Origin: Peteryoungia aggregata LMG 23059
GTDB lineage: Bacteria > Pseudomonadota > Alphaproteobacteria > Rhizobiales > Rhizobiaceae
NCBI RefSeq assembly: GCF_030814435.1
Contig: NZ_JAUSUW010000014.1
Coordinates: forward strand, 1 to 64,000
DNA length: 64,000 nucleotides
Direction: 5' to 3'
In this document: piece by piece, positions 8,861 to 18,174 of the stretch
How the letters are laid out: each line of letters starts with the position of its first letter
Numbering within the stretch: position 1 is the stretch's first letter
Made by a program: the position numbers and the translations under genes
The notes under the pieces: model-generated
What the model saw: the letters and a program-made list of their open reading frames with translations, nothing else
Database searches by the model: none
Told to the model about the DNA's origin: nothing

Positions 8861-9055
8861 TTTAGCATCATGCCGTGCTCCTACGGGCATCCGGATTGCC
8901 ATTCGGAGAGAGGCCAGCTAACACCATGATCGAGGACTGCGAGAAGTCGGGGAAGACCCCAAACTTGGCCGTGATGGTCCGTTTTACCGCCTTCAAACCG
9001 GGCATCAAACTGTCATAAAGAATTTCACCCGTTCATTGTCAGAGTCCATTCGTTG

Positions 9056-10453
9056 ATGTTGTTGCCGAAACGCCGAGCGCCGGCGCCCCTCGCCGCGTAC
9101 AGCCTGAACCTTACGCTGGTGGCTGCCTGCCTGGTGTTGCCGGTGCTGCCTGCGGCTGCACAGCAATCGCAGAATGTCATGCCGCGCATCGCCGGAAGCT
9201 CTTCCGAGGCGATCGAGGCCGAACGCCGGCAACTCTTCGAGCGCATGATGGCGGCTCCCGACGATCTGGATACGGCCTTCGAATATGCCGCGCTTTCCTC
9301 GCAGGCGGGCGACCTGGAAGGGGCCATTTCCACGCTGGAGCGCATGCTGATCTATGCACCCGGCCTGCCCCGGCTGCAGCTGGAGCTCGGCGTGCTCTAC
9401 TACCGTCTCGGCGCCTATGAGACCGCGCGGCAGTATTTCGACGGTGCCAAGGCCGCAGGAGAGGTGCCGCCGGAGGTCTCCGCAAAGGTGGAGCAGTATC
9501 TTGCGGCGATCGACCAGCGCGCGGCGCCCTCGCAGCTCTCGGGTATGATCAGCACCGGGCTGCGGTATCAGAGCAATGCCAATGCCGGCCCCGGCAATTC
9601 CACCGTCACGCTGAATGGCCTGTCCTACACGCTCGACGACCTCAGCGTCGCCGGCGAGGATATCAACGCCTTCGTCAACGGCGCGCTGCGTTTCCGCCAC
9701 GACACGGACATCCAGGGGCTCTCGCTCGAAGCCGGGATTTCCGGCTACGCTGCGGGATACCGGGAGCGCGACACGCTGAACACGGCTGCCATGGAGGCCT
9801 ATGCCGGCCCCGTCTTCGATCTCGGCCGTTTCGGGCTGGATGACCGGTCGGTCTCGGTGCTGGTATTGACCAGCGGCGTGCTGATCGAAGGCGACCGCTA
9901 TCTCGCCTCGGCCGGGGTCTCGACCAATTTCGACTGGCAGGTTACCCCGGTCGACAGCCTCTCGGCGAGCCTGCAATACCGTTACGAGGACTATTCCAAT
10001 ACCAAGTCGCGTCAGACCGCCGAACTGCAGACCGGCAACCGCTTCGACGCACAGCTGTCATGGTCGCACAACGTGACCGAGGATTTCAGCCTGACCGGTC
10101 GGCTGCTTGCGACGCGGCGGGATGCGCAGGAGGGCTATCTCTCCTCGACCGAGGTCGGCGGCGCGATTTCCGGCACCTATCGCTATGCCGCACCTATCGG
10201 AGACGGACCGGCCTGGATCACCGGGCTGGAGGCGGCGGTGGCGGGGCGCAGCTATGACGATGCTGATACGATGATCAACGCGGACGAGCGCCAGCGCGAT
10301 ACGGAATTCAGCCTCAACCTGCGCCAGATCATGCCGTTTACCGAGCGCGTGGCCCTGGTCGCGGAGGCCGGCTATCGCAAGGTCTGGTCGAACTACGACA
10401 TCAAGGCCTTCGACAACATCTCGCTCTCCGTTTCGATCCAGTCGGCCTTCTAG
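9056..10453 (+). CDS. TPR/outer-membrane beta-barrel protein, Slam-like
   Basis: This is a 465-residue exported protein. The signal peptide is about residues 1-34 (..LPAAAQQ). Next are TPR-like helices (about 50-135, with AFEYAALSSQAGDLEGAISTL and LGVLYYRLGAYETARQYF). From about 150 it is alternating beta strands to a C-terminal phenylalanine (SVSIQSAF), the BAM signature of outer-membrane barrels. The barrel opens with GLRYQSNANAGP, resembling the SNVNxAP entry of Slam (surface lipoprotein assembly modulator, DUF560) barrels. Slam proteins move TbpB-type proteins across the outer membrane, and the next gene has a TbpB-like end. ATG 9056 is used; TTG 9053 is less likely. Assignment to the Slam group is inference. 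Confidence 0.7.
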   Translation: MLLPKRRAPAPLAAYSLNLTLVAACLVLPVLPAAAQQSQNVMPRIAGSSSEAIEAERRQLFERMMAAPDDLDTAFEYAALSSQAGDLEGAISTLERMLIYAPGLPRLQLELGVLYYRLGAYETARQYFDGAKAAGEVPPEVSAKVEQYLAAIDQRAAPSQLSGMISTGLRYQSNANAGPGNSTVTLNGLSYTLDDLSVAGEDINAFVNGALRFRHDTDIQGLSLEAGISGYAAGYRERDTLNTAAMEAYAGPVFDLGRFGLDDRSVSVLVLTSGVLIEGDRYLASAGVSTNFDWQVTPVDSLSASLQYRYEDYSNTKSRQTAELQTGNRFDAQLSWSHNVTEDFSLTGRLLATRRDAQEGYLSSTEVGGAISGTYRYAAPIGDGPAWITGLEAAVAGRSYDDADTMINADERQRDTEFSLNLRQIMPFTERVALVAEAGYRKVWSNYDIKAFDNISLSVSIQSAF

Positions 10454-10463
10454 GAGCATCACG

Positions 10464-12968
10464 ATGAAGACGAAGACACGTCATGCCCTGCTCAGCACCT
10501 CGGTGGCGCTGCTCCTGCTTGCCGCCGCTTCGGCGCGCGCGGAGGCCGAAGTCGCCGGTGTGACCGCTGCCGTCAATCCGACGGCAACGGCCTTTGACGG
10601 GGGCGGCAAGCCGCGCCTGATCTCGCTTGGCGATCCCGTGATCCGCAACCACCGGATCGAAACGAGCGGCGAGGGTCTGGTGCAGATCCTGCTTGCCGAC
10701 GGGACATCCTTCACCGTCGGGCCGAATTCCTCTGTCGTCATCGACAGCTTCGTCTATGATCCGGAAAAGAACACGGCCTCGCTGGCTGCGACCATGACCA
10801 AGGGCGCGCTGCGCTTCATCGGTGGCAAGGCCTCCAAGGCAAGCGGCAATGTGAAGATCGACACGCCGATCGGCACGGCCGGCATTCGCGGCGCCGTGGT
10901 CGACATCAATCTCAACGGCCAGACGTCCGACGGTCAGCCGCTGCCGCCGCATATGACGCTGGTCTATGGCAAGGAAGTGCAGCTGACCGGCAACGGACAG
11001 CCACAGCGGCTGTTCAGACAGGGCTTCTCGATCGTGGCTGGCGACGGCCAGCCGCGCGTCCAGCGGACGCCGCCGCAATGGGTGAGCGGGCTGCAGCAGT
11101 TCCTTGCCGGCCGCCCCGGCCAGAGCGGAGGTGCGAACAACACGCCGACCGACCAGACGGTGCAGAACAGCACGGTCGGCCAGAGCAATTCCGCGCAGCT
11201 GCCGTCGGAGAATGCGATCCCGGTGCCGCAGCCGCGGCCGATCGTGACGACACCCGTGGAAGACGTGGCGGGAGAATCGCAGCGGGATGTCGGGACACGG
11301 CCGGAAGTGCCGGTGGATCCTGTCGACCCGGAGCCGGAGGAGCCTTGGGATGGATCGGCCAGAGCCGTAGCACGGATCGACACGGACGGCGACGTCGCCG
11401 TCGCGGCGATCGACGGGACGCTGACATCAGACGGCGCCGGCAGCCTGACCGGAACCTTCGGCGGTCTGGGTGCCGTCTCCCTGGAGAAGCCGGCCTCCAG
11501 CTCGACATTGACCAGCACAAACGTCACCGGGACGATTGGCAGCCTCGGCGTGGTCAGCGGCACGGCCTATACCGGCAGTGGCGAATTCATCGCCTATTTG
11601 CTGACAGCCAATGATGGCGGCGAACCGGTCTACATCGTCGGCGGCAAGCCGGCCGACGCGACCGAGGTGTTCTCGTCCAGCCAGGTCTATCGCTATGCCG
11701 TGCAGGCGGATCCAATCAGCGGTTCGGTGACGATCGGCGGAGTGCCGGTGCCCTTCACCGATTCCTTCTCGTTGGGGACACCCGAGACCGGCCTTGCGGT
11801 CACCAGCGACATTTATGCCGGAGGCGTGACCTCCGAGGACGACGTCGTTGCCCGCCTTCTTCAGGCATCCCTGTCGATTTCCGGCACAGGCAGCGCCCAG
11901 TCGAGCTCGATTCTGGTCATGGCAGGAAGCTTCGACGAGCGGGACAGCACCTACGGCTTCAACGGGCGGGTCTCTGGCTCGTCTCAGACCAGCGATCCGA
12001 CCTCGACCTCCGGGACCGCCCTCTATGTGGAAACGCTCGGGAGTGGCAGCGGGAACGATCAGATCTTCGGCGAGGACGGCGAGTATCTCGTGCTCGGTAC
12101 CGGCAGCATCGAGGACGTCGAGGATCGGGGGAACCTCTATGGTACGGTGCAGGTTGCGAGCCGCAATGACGCTGCGACCACCTCGGCGACCCGCAGCTTC
12201 GGCGGACAGACGATGACCGGCTTCGCCTCGGGAGCTGCAACCAACATGTTCAGCGGCAATACCGAGCTTTTCCAGGGTGTGACGTCGCTGGAATTCGACA
12301 ATGCGGCCGGCACCTTCACCGGTTCGATCTTCAAGCCCTCGAGCAGCTACTTCGCCGATTTCCTGGCGACGAGCGAGAAGAGCGAACAGGTCTACCTGAC
12401 CGACCAGCTGATCGCCGCCGTGGATTCCTCCGGTGGGGCCTACATGGTCTCGTCTGCCGTCGTGCCGACGACGATCTTCAACGGCAATACGAGCTCGTCG
12501 ATCTGCAATGCCTGCGATTTCATGACCTGGGGATGGTGGGGCAAGCAGTCGGGGCCCGAGAGCACCTACAGCGTCCATCTCGGCAACTGGATCATCGGCA
12601 AGCAGCCGGCCAACAGCGCTGTTCCGACCACGGGCACTGCGACCTATAACGGCAATGCGGTCGGCACCGTACTCAATGACGGCGCGCAGTATATCGCGAC
12701 CGGCGCAATGACCTCGACGATGAATTTCGGCACACGGACAGGGAGCGTCTCTGTTTCCGGTTATGACAGCAAGAGCTTCAGTGCCGATGTCACCTTCGGC
12801 AGCGGAAGCGCGACCTTCAGCGGCACCTCGAGCAGCGGCATTGCCACAAGCGTCACCGGCGCGTTTGCTTCGAACGGCACGGATCCGGTCAAGGGCATCA
12901 TGGGCAGCTTCAGCGCAAACGACGGCGCCGACTGGTCGACGACCGGCATCTTCGCCGGCAGTCGCTAG
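10464..12968 (+). CDS. secreted FecR-domain protein with TbpB-like C-terminal barrel
   Basis: This 834-residue protein has a signal peptide at residues 1-27 and no lipobox cysteine. A FecR domain spans about 50-150 (LLADGTSFTVGPNSS, then GTAGIRGAVVDI). A Pro/Glu-rich linker covers about 210-295. The remainder is Gly/Ser/Thr-rich beta structure. Near residue 682 is CNAC followed by a WGWW motif. From about 715 a TGTATYNGNAVGTV...MNFGTRTG...FAG stretch recalls the barrel of transferrin-binding-protein-like proteins. AGGAG sits 8 bases before ATG, and the Slam-like gene ends 10 bases upstream. It is probably the cargo of that protein. Ligand or surface role is unknown; there is no adjacent FecI sigma factor, so classical FecIR signalling is unlikely. 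Confidence 0.72.
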   Translation: MKTKTRHALLSTSVALLLLAAASARAEAEVAGVTAAVNPTATAFDGGGKPRLISLGDPVIRNHRIETSGEGLVQILLADGTSFTVGPNSSVVIDSFVYDPEKNTASLAATMTKGALRFIGGKASKASGNVKIDTPIGTAGIRGAVVDINLNGQTSDGQPLPPHMTLVYGKEVQLTGNGQPQRLFRQGFSIVAGDGQPRVQRTPPQWVSGLQQFLAGRPGQSGGANNTPTDQTVQNSTVGQSNSAQLPSENAIPVPQPRPIVTTPVEDVAGESQRDVGTRPEVPVDPVDPEPEEPWDGSARAVARIDTDGDVAVAAIDGTLTSDGAGSLTGTFGGLGAVSLEKPASSSTLTSTNVTGTIGSLGVVSGTAYTGSGEFIAYLLTANDGGEPVYIVGGKPADATEVFSSSQVYRYAVQADPISGSVTIGGVPVPFTDSFSLGTPETGLAVTSDIYAGGVTSEDDVVARLLQASLSISGTGSAQSSSILVMAGSFDERDSTYGFNGRVSGSSQTSDPTSTSGTALYVETLGSGSGNDQIFGEDGEYLVLGTGSIEDVEDRGNLYGTVQVASRNDAATTSATRSFGGQTMTGFASGAATNMFSGNTELFQGVTSLEFDNAAGTFTGSIFKPSSSYFADFLATSEKSEQVYLTDQLIAAVDSSGGAYMVSSAVVPTTIFNGNTSSSICNACDFMTWGWWGKQSGPESTYSVHLGNWIIGKQPANSAVPTTGTATYNGNAVGTVLNDGAQYIATGAMTSTMNFGTRTGSVSVSGYDSKSFSADVTFGSGSATFSGTSSSGIATSVTGAFASNGTDPVKGIMGSFSANDGADWSTTGIFAGSR

Positions 12969-12976
12969 GCCTTCCC

Positions 12977-15175
12977 ATGGCCGAAGCCCGCACGCAACGT
13001 CGCCTGTCCTCGTCGCAACGGCGCAAGCTCGGCGTGCTGATCGTGGGGGCGGCAGCGCTTGTCGCCGTTCTCACGGCCCATGCAGCCCTGGCACCGCAGG
13101 CCTTCCGGCTGACGGCGCTCGTGTTCGACGCCTATCAGACGATCAAGCCGCGGGAGGCAACCGATCCGCCGGTTGCCGTGATCGACATCGACGAGGCCTC
13201 GATCGGCAAGCTCGGGCAATGGCCCTGGTCGCGCCGGACGGTCGCAGAGATCGTAACGCGGGCGAGCGGGCTGGGTGCAGCAGCCATCGGCTTCGACATC
13301 GTGTTTTCCGAACCGGACAGAACGGCACCTGCGCGCCTGGTCGAAGAGATGCGGCGGCAGGGGATCGCAATCGATGTCGGGCCGGATCTGCCGGATCCGG
13401 ACAAGATGCTGGCCGACGCCGTCGCCGCGAATGCCGTGGCGCTGGGGATCGCGCTCAGCAACGAGACGTCGGTGCCAGCACCAGAGCCCAAGGCCGGTTT
13501 CTCCTTTCTCGGCCCTGATCCAGGCGAACGCCTCCCTCCCTTTTCGGGAGCCCTGTCCAACCTGCCGGTGCTGACGGACCGCGCCACCGCGATGGGCTAT
13601 TTCTCCTTCCCTCCGACGCCCGACAACATCATCCGCACCTTCCCGTTGATCTCCAAGAGTGGTGACAGGCTCTATCCGGCGCTGTCGATCGAGACGCTTC
13701 GGATCGCCCAGCAGGCCGGATCCTTCGTTGTGCGCTCTGCCGGCACGGCAGGGGGATCGGCGATGACGGATCTGAGGGTGGGGGCTCTCGACATACCAGT
13801 CAGCGCCGATGGCGAGATCTGGATCTACTATTCCGGCCTGCCGAACATGCCGGTCATCTCGGTCGCCGATCTCCTCGACCCGGCCAAGGCCGCCGCAATC
13901 GCAGGCCAGATCCAGGGACGCATCCTGCTGGTGGGCACGAGCGCCGTCGGCCTGCGCGACATCGTCGCCACTCCCGTCGATCCGGCCATGGCGGGCGTGA
14001 AGGTGCATGCGGAAATCATCGACCAGATCGCAAGCGGCGTCTTCCTCGAACGCCCCGACTGGATGCTCGGGGCGGAGCGGGCCGCAGCCGTTGCTGCGGG
14101 GCTGGTGCTGCTCCTGGTGCTCGCAACCGCCACCCCTGCCCTGTCGGTCGCGACAGGCCTGCTGCTCGCCGCTCTCATTGCCGGCACCTCCTGGCTTGCC
14201 TTCGCCCGTGGACTGACGCTTTTCGATCCGCTGCTGCCGTTCGCCGGGCTCGGCGCCGTGCTGCTGACGGCGCTGCCACTGTTGCTGATGCTCACCCACC
14301 GCGAAAAACGCTTCGTGCGTGAGAGCTTCGGGCGATACCTTTCGCCAACTCTGGTCGAGCGGCTTTCCGAGAACCCTGAGGGGCTCACCCTTGGTGGCGA
14401 GGACCGCGAGCTGACCATCCTCTTTTCCGACATCCGTGGCTTCACCACGCTGTCGGAAAAGCTGAAGCCGACCGAGCTTACCGGGCTGTTGAACAACTTC
14501 CTGACACCGACGACCGATGTGCTCCTGAAGCGTGAGGCGACGATCGACAAGTATATCGGCGATGCCGTGATGGCCTTCTGGAACGCGCCGCTCGACATTG
14601 CCGATCATCCGCAAAAGGCGTGTCTCGCCGCACTCGACATGGTGTCTTCGCTGGAACGGCTGAACCACGAGAGCGGCATGGCCCTCAAGATCGGCATCGG
14701 GCTGAACACCGGCATGGCCTGTGTCGGCAATCTCGGATCCGACCAGCGCTTCAGCTATTCCTGTCTCGGCGACAGCGTCAACCTCGCCTCGCGGGTCGAG
14801 GGCATGACCAAGCTCTACGACCTTTCGATCCTGGTGACCGAGGAGGTGAGGGCAAAGACCACGGGGCTTCTGTTTGTCGAGATAGACCGGGTGCGGGTGG
14901 TCGGGCGGCAGGCACCGGTGACGCTGCATGCGCTCATGGGAGTTTCAGGGGGAAGCGCTCCTGAGCAGACCAACCTTTTCGCAGCCCACGGCGCCTTCAT
15001 CCGCGCCTGGCAGGCGGGCGATCTCGCAGCCGCGCGCAACCAGTTGCAGATCCTGCTGGCGCTGCCACGGAACCGGCTATCCGGCACACATGCACTCTAT
15101 CAGCAGCGACTGTCGGAGCTACCCGAAACGGCACCCGAGGGCTGGGACGGCGTGTTCACCGCGAGCAGCAAATAG
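12977..15175 (+). CDS. CHASE2-domain class III adenylate cyclase
   Basis: This 732-residue membrane enzyme makes cAMP. TM1 is at about 17-40 and a periplasmic CHASE2 sensor at about 45-360 (PPVAVIDIDEASIGKLGQWPW..). Three hydrophobic segments follow (about 370-440), then a cytoplasmic class III cyclase domain (about 470-650). Metal-binding aspartates lie in LFSDIRGFT (about 484) and YIGDAVMAFW (about 529). The lysine in IDKYIGD is the ATP-specifying residue; guanylate cyclases have Glu there. FSYSCLGDSVNLASR supplies the second specificity and transition-state region. It starts 8 bases after the FecR gene and is very likely co-transcribed. The sensed periplasmic signal is unknown. Confidence 0.92.
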   Translation: MAEARTQRRLSSSQRRKLGVLIVGAAALVAVLTAHAALAPQAFRLTALVFDAYQTIKPREATDPPVAVIDIDEASIGKLGQWPWSRRTVAEIVTRASGLGAAAIGFDIVFSEPDRTAPARLVEEMRRQGIAIDVGPDLPDPDKMLADAVAANAVALGIALSNETSVPAPEPKAGFSFLGPDPGERLPPFSGALSNLPVLTDRATAMGYFSFPPTPDNIIRTFPLISKSGDRLYPALSIETLRIAQQAGSFVVRSAGTAGGSAMTDLRVGALDIPVSADGEIWIYYSGLPNMPVISVADLLDPAKAAAIAGQIQGRILLVGTSAVGLRDIVATPVDPAMAGVKVHAEIIDQIASGVFLERPDWMLGAERAAAVAAGLVLLLVLATATPALSVATGLLLAALIAGTSWLAFARGLTLFDPLLPFAGLGAVLLTALPLLLMLTHREKRFVRESFGRYLSPTLVERLSENPEGLTLGGEDRELTILFSDIRGFTTLSEKLKPTELTGLLNNFLTPTTDVLLKREATIDKYIGDAVMAFWNAPLDIADHPQKACLAALDMVSSLERLNHESGMALKIGIGLNTGMACVGNLGSDQRFSYSCLGDSVNLASRVEGMTKLYDLSILVTEEVRAKTTGLLFVEIDRVRVVGRQAPVTLHALMGVSGGSAPEQTNLFAAHGAFIRAWQAGDLAAARNQLQILLALPRNRLSGTHALYQQRLSELPETAPEGWDGVFTASSK

Positions 15176-15189
15176 TCCTTCGGCATCGG

Positions 15190-17460
15190 TTACTCATGCA
15201 GTGCCTGGACCAGGCGATTGGCGATGGTCAGGCGTTCGGCAAGCGTCGTGGCGCAGAGACGGTGAACGAGGAGCGCCAGTTCCGGGTCGGCCTGTTCGAG
15301 ATAACGCAGCTGTCGGCGGGCGAGACGGTAGACGGTGGACGGAACCTCGGCGACAACATCGGCTGTGCGTGGACCACCCCGATAGATGGCGATTTCACCC
15401 AGCACGACGCCGGGCTTCACGGTGCGCAGGCGCAGGCGCTTGCCATTGGCCAGTACGGCCTCCACCTTGGCGCGGCCGGTCCAGAGCAGGAACAGGTCGT
15501 CGCCCGTCTCACCGGCGCGGATGAAGCGGTCTCCCGGTTCGAGACGGATTTCCTGCATGGAGGCGACGAGGTCCTTGAGCCGGGAGCTGTGGCCGATCGT
15601 CTGGGCGAAATAGTCCTCGACATCCTGCCAGGTTTCTTCCCGGGCGATCGCGGCGATCAGCCGCTCCTCGCAGCGCTCCAGCGCATGGTCGAGATCGCGC
15701 TCGCGGCCGACGACGGGATCGGTCGCAAAGTCGATGCCGTTTCGAACAAGCGCCTGCTCGATCTCCGGCGATAGGTTGCTGAAGACGAGCTCGACCTCGC
15801 TGCCGGCAAGCAGGTTGCGGATCTTCACGAAGGTGGCCGCAGCCGCGGCATCCATGCCGCTCACCCGGCGGAAATCGATGATGACGAAGCGCAGCGACAG
15901 GCGGGTGCGATCCTGCAGGCGCTGGCGGATGGCATCGACCACCTGCTCGGCCGTGCCGAAAAACAGAAACTCCTGCAACTCCAGAACCTGGACCTGCTCG
16001 CCCTCGAGTTCGAGCAGGCTGTTTTCCGCCGGCGGACGGTCGATACTGCTCTTGCGCTCCCGCAAAGAGGCATTGATCCGGATGACCGAAAGGCGGGCAT
16101 AATTGTAGACGAAGGTGACGATCGACAGACCGAGGCCGAGCGCCATGCCGCCCATGAAGCCGAAGGCGGCCATGCCGAGTGGAATGGCAAGCACGGCGAG
16201 CCACTCGCTGCGCGGCAGCTGTTGCCGGGAGCGCCAGAGCCAGTCGTGGATCAATTCGATGCCGAGGGCGATCATCAGGCCAGCCGCGACGAAGGTCGGC
16301 ATGGCACCGGCGAGTTCGCCGGCAAAGGGCAGCATCAGCGCCAGCATCACGGCCGTCGCGATACCGACAGACCTTGCCGTTGCGCCCATGCGATTGGCAA
16401 GCAGGGTCATCGACAGGCCGGTGAAACCCGGTGCGCCACCGAAGCCGCCAGCCACAACGTTGGCGATACCGGTTGTGCGCAGTTCCGCATCCGCATCGAT
16501 GTCCTGGCGGGTCGCCACTTCCAGGCCACTGGTGTTGAGGAGCAGGCCGACCATGCCGAGCAGCGCGACCGAGACGATTGCCGGCAAGGCCAGGACGACG
16601 ACGGACCAATCCGCTGTCGTGACGACCTCAAGCGGCTGCGGCAGGGCAAGGCCGCCGCCAGGCGGCATGGCGGGGAGCCAATGCATGGCGCGCGCCTGTT
16701 CGACGTCGGCGCCGATCGCAGCCAGCATGGCAAAGAACAGGACGCCACCACCGAGCATGAGCAGCGGCATGGTCAGCGGGCTTGAGGAGCGCCTGAGAGC
16801 AAAGGTGACGACGGTGGCAAAGACCAGGGCTACATAGAGATTGGCAAGCGCCTGCTGGCCCTCGGGGCGGACGAAGAGTTCGGCCAGGCTGCGATCGCCG
16901 ACGATCATCATCACCGCGCCCTGGATGAGCAGCCAGCCGGATCCGGCGAGAAAACCGGCAACCACCGGATAGGGCATGAAGCGCACGAGGCGACCGAAAC
17001 GGCAAGTGCCGAAAATCCAGAAGACGGCTCCCGTGACAACCGCGCTCGTCCCGAGGATGGCGAAAGCGGTGGCGACCTTGACCTCCTCCGGCGCGAACTC
17101 CAGATGAGCGATGGCTGCGGCGATGGCTGTTGCGAGGATAGCGATGCTCGCCTCCTGCACCTGACCGATGCTGGAGGGATAGCGGCTGCGCAACGCGATC
17201 CATGCGGCCATCACGATGCTCGACAGAAGGATGACACCCACCCCCATGCCGAAGCCCGCCGCAAGCGGACCAGCGAAGATGAGGGCGGCAAAGGCGATGC
17301 TGGTGCCGAGCCCATCGATGCCGGCGATGACAGCGAAAAGCAGCGGAGCGAGAAGCCGCGCGCTGCCGTTGTGCCATGCTGCGGGAGCGACATCCCCTCT
17401 CGGAACAGCCCCGAGCATGGCATCGCGATCCGGAGCAGGTGTCGGGCTGTGAAGGTTCAA
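15190..17460 (-). CDS. SulP-type anion transporter with STAS and cyclic-nucleotide-binding domains
   Basis: This 756-residue fusion has a SulP transporter core with 10-12 membrane segments (about 35-440). A STAS domain follows (about 465-570, with VIIDFRRVSGMDAAAAATF). A cNMP-binding domain is at about 625-745. Its phosphate-binding cassette GEIAIYRGGPRTADVVAE retains the Gly-Glu and the Arg that contact cyclic phosphate, so cAMP binding is plausible. SulP proteins carry sulfate, bicarbonate or dicarboxylates; the substrate here is unknown. It converges on the adenylate cyclase with 14 bases between stops. The start is TTG 17460 with AGGAA 7-8 bases upstream; ATG 17418 is an alternative. The 210 bases upstream show no gene. 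Confidence 0.88.
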   Translation of the reverse strand: MNLHSPTPAPDRDAMLGAVPRGDVAPAAWHNGSARLLAPLLFAVIAGIDGLGTSIAFAALIFAGPLAAGFGMGVGVILLSSIVMAAWIALRSRYPSSIGQVQEASIAILATAIAAAIAHLEFAPEEVKVATAFAILGTSAVVTGAVFWIFGTCRFGRLVRFMPYPVVAGFLAGSGWLLIQGAVMMIVGDRSLAELFVRPEGQQALANLYVALVFATVVTFALRRSSSPLTMPLLMLGGGVLFFAMLAAIGADVEQARAMHWLPAMPPGGGLALPQPLEVVTTADWSVVVLALPAIVSVALLGMVGLLLNTSGLEVATRQDIDADAELRTTGIANVVAGGFGGAPGFTGLSMTLLANRMGATARSVGIATAVMLALMLPFAGELAGAMPTFVAAGLMIALGIELIHDWLWRSRQQLPRSEWLAVLAIPLGMAAFGFMGGMALGLGLSIVTFVYNYARLSVIRINASLRERKSSIDRPPAENSLLELEGEQVQVLELQEFLFFGTAEQVVDAIRQRLQDRTRLSLRFVIIDFRRVSGMDAAAAATFVKIRNLLAGSEVELVFSNLSPEIEQALVRNGIDFATDPVVGRERDLDHALERCEERLIAAIAREETWQDVEDYFAQTIGHSSRLKDLVASMQEIRLEPGDRFIRAGETGDDLFLLWTGRAKVEAVLANGKRLRLRTVKPGVVLGEIAIYRGGPRTADVVAEVPSTVYRLARRQLRYLEQADPELALLVHRLCATTLAERLTIANRLVQALHE

Positions 17461-17670
17461 GCGGATGTTCCTGCGGATTCAAGAGACAAGCGCGCAGGCC
17501 ATGCCGGCCCCGCGCCGTCGACTGGTAGACCTGGTCCTTGGCAGGAGCAACGCGAGCTCAGGGATCGGCCCAAACTTGGCCGCCACAAAGGCGGCATCTG
17601 GGGCAGATGCAGCGCCGGACGATCGCGCTTCGATCGGCCGGAGAGCCAATTGCGGACAGGCGACCGCTCG

Positions 17671-18174
17671 CTATTTGCGCTTGGCCTGCAGCACCGCAGT
17701 GCCCAGACGCTCGACGGCACGGCGGAGGTTTTCGTCGTCTATCCCCTCCATCATCGCCGCGAGCCGTTTTGCCTTCTCACCCTCGAGCTTGCGGATCCGC
17801 GGCCTGACGCTCGCATTCGAAACCGGCTTCTGCACGATGCGGACCTGGCCGATCGCGGGATAGCCGAAGAAGCCGTTGATGCGGGCAATCAGCTCGCCCT
17901 GGGCGTGGGAGAGGAAAAGCGCCCTTGCTCCTTCGCAGGCGATGGTGAGGACGCCGGGCCGATGGCCGCCATCGTCGGGAAGATCGGAGCGGCGCGGCCA
18001 GGCGATCTTTTCCGGCCGCGTGCAGTCGGCAAAATTGTCGCCGACGATATCTTCCCAGGACCCGAGCAGCGCCGTGTTGATACCGGCACGCCGCGCCAGA
18101 ACGGGATCGACGATGCCGTTGGCGATCTCGGCGATCTGGTTGGCACCGTAGCGTTTAGGCTGATCCTTCGACAT
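17671..18174 (-). CDS. DUF721 / DciA-like protein
   Basis: This 167-residue cytoplasmic protein has the DUF721 layout. An N-terminal segment (IVDPVLARRAGINTALLGSWEDIVGDNFADC) is followed by a beta-rich KH-like part (GVLTIACEGARALFLSHAQGELIARIN). The C-terminus is a charged helix. DciA-type proteins of this family load the replicative helicase DnaB in bacteria lacking DnaC; here the role is by family resemblance. In relatives from memory it directly precedes the dsbA-like gene and smc. Here its start overlaps the end of the O-antigen ligase gene by 20 bases, and downstream lies the inserted SulP block. Confidence 0.85.
   Translation of the reverse strand: MSKDQPKRYGANQIAEIANGIVDPVLARRAGINTALLGSWEDIVGDNFADCTRPEKIAWPRRSDLPDDGGHRPGVLTIACEGARALFLSHAQGELIARINGFFGYPAIGQVRIVQKPVSNASVRPRIRKLEGEKAKRLAAMMEGIDDENLRRAVERLGTAVLQAKRK

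Noticed and set aside
10464..12968. FecR protein as part of a classical FecI/FecR/FecA iron-signalling system
   Set aside because: No sigma factor or TonB-dependent receptor is adjacent, and the protein has a signal peptide and a TbpB-like C-terminus rather than FecR inner-membrane topology.
12965..14929. 654-codon minus-strand frame opposite the adenylate cyclase
   Set aside because: It is rich in His/Arg/Gln with no domain; the plus strand carries a clear CHASE2-cyclase.
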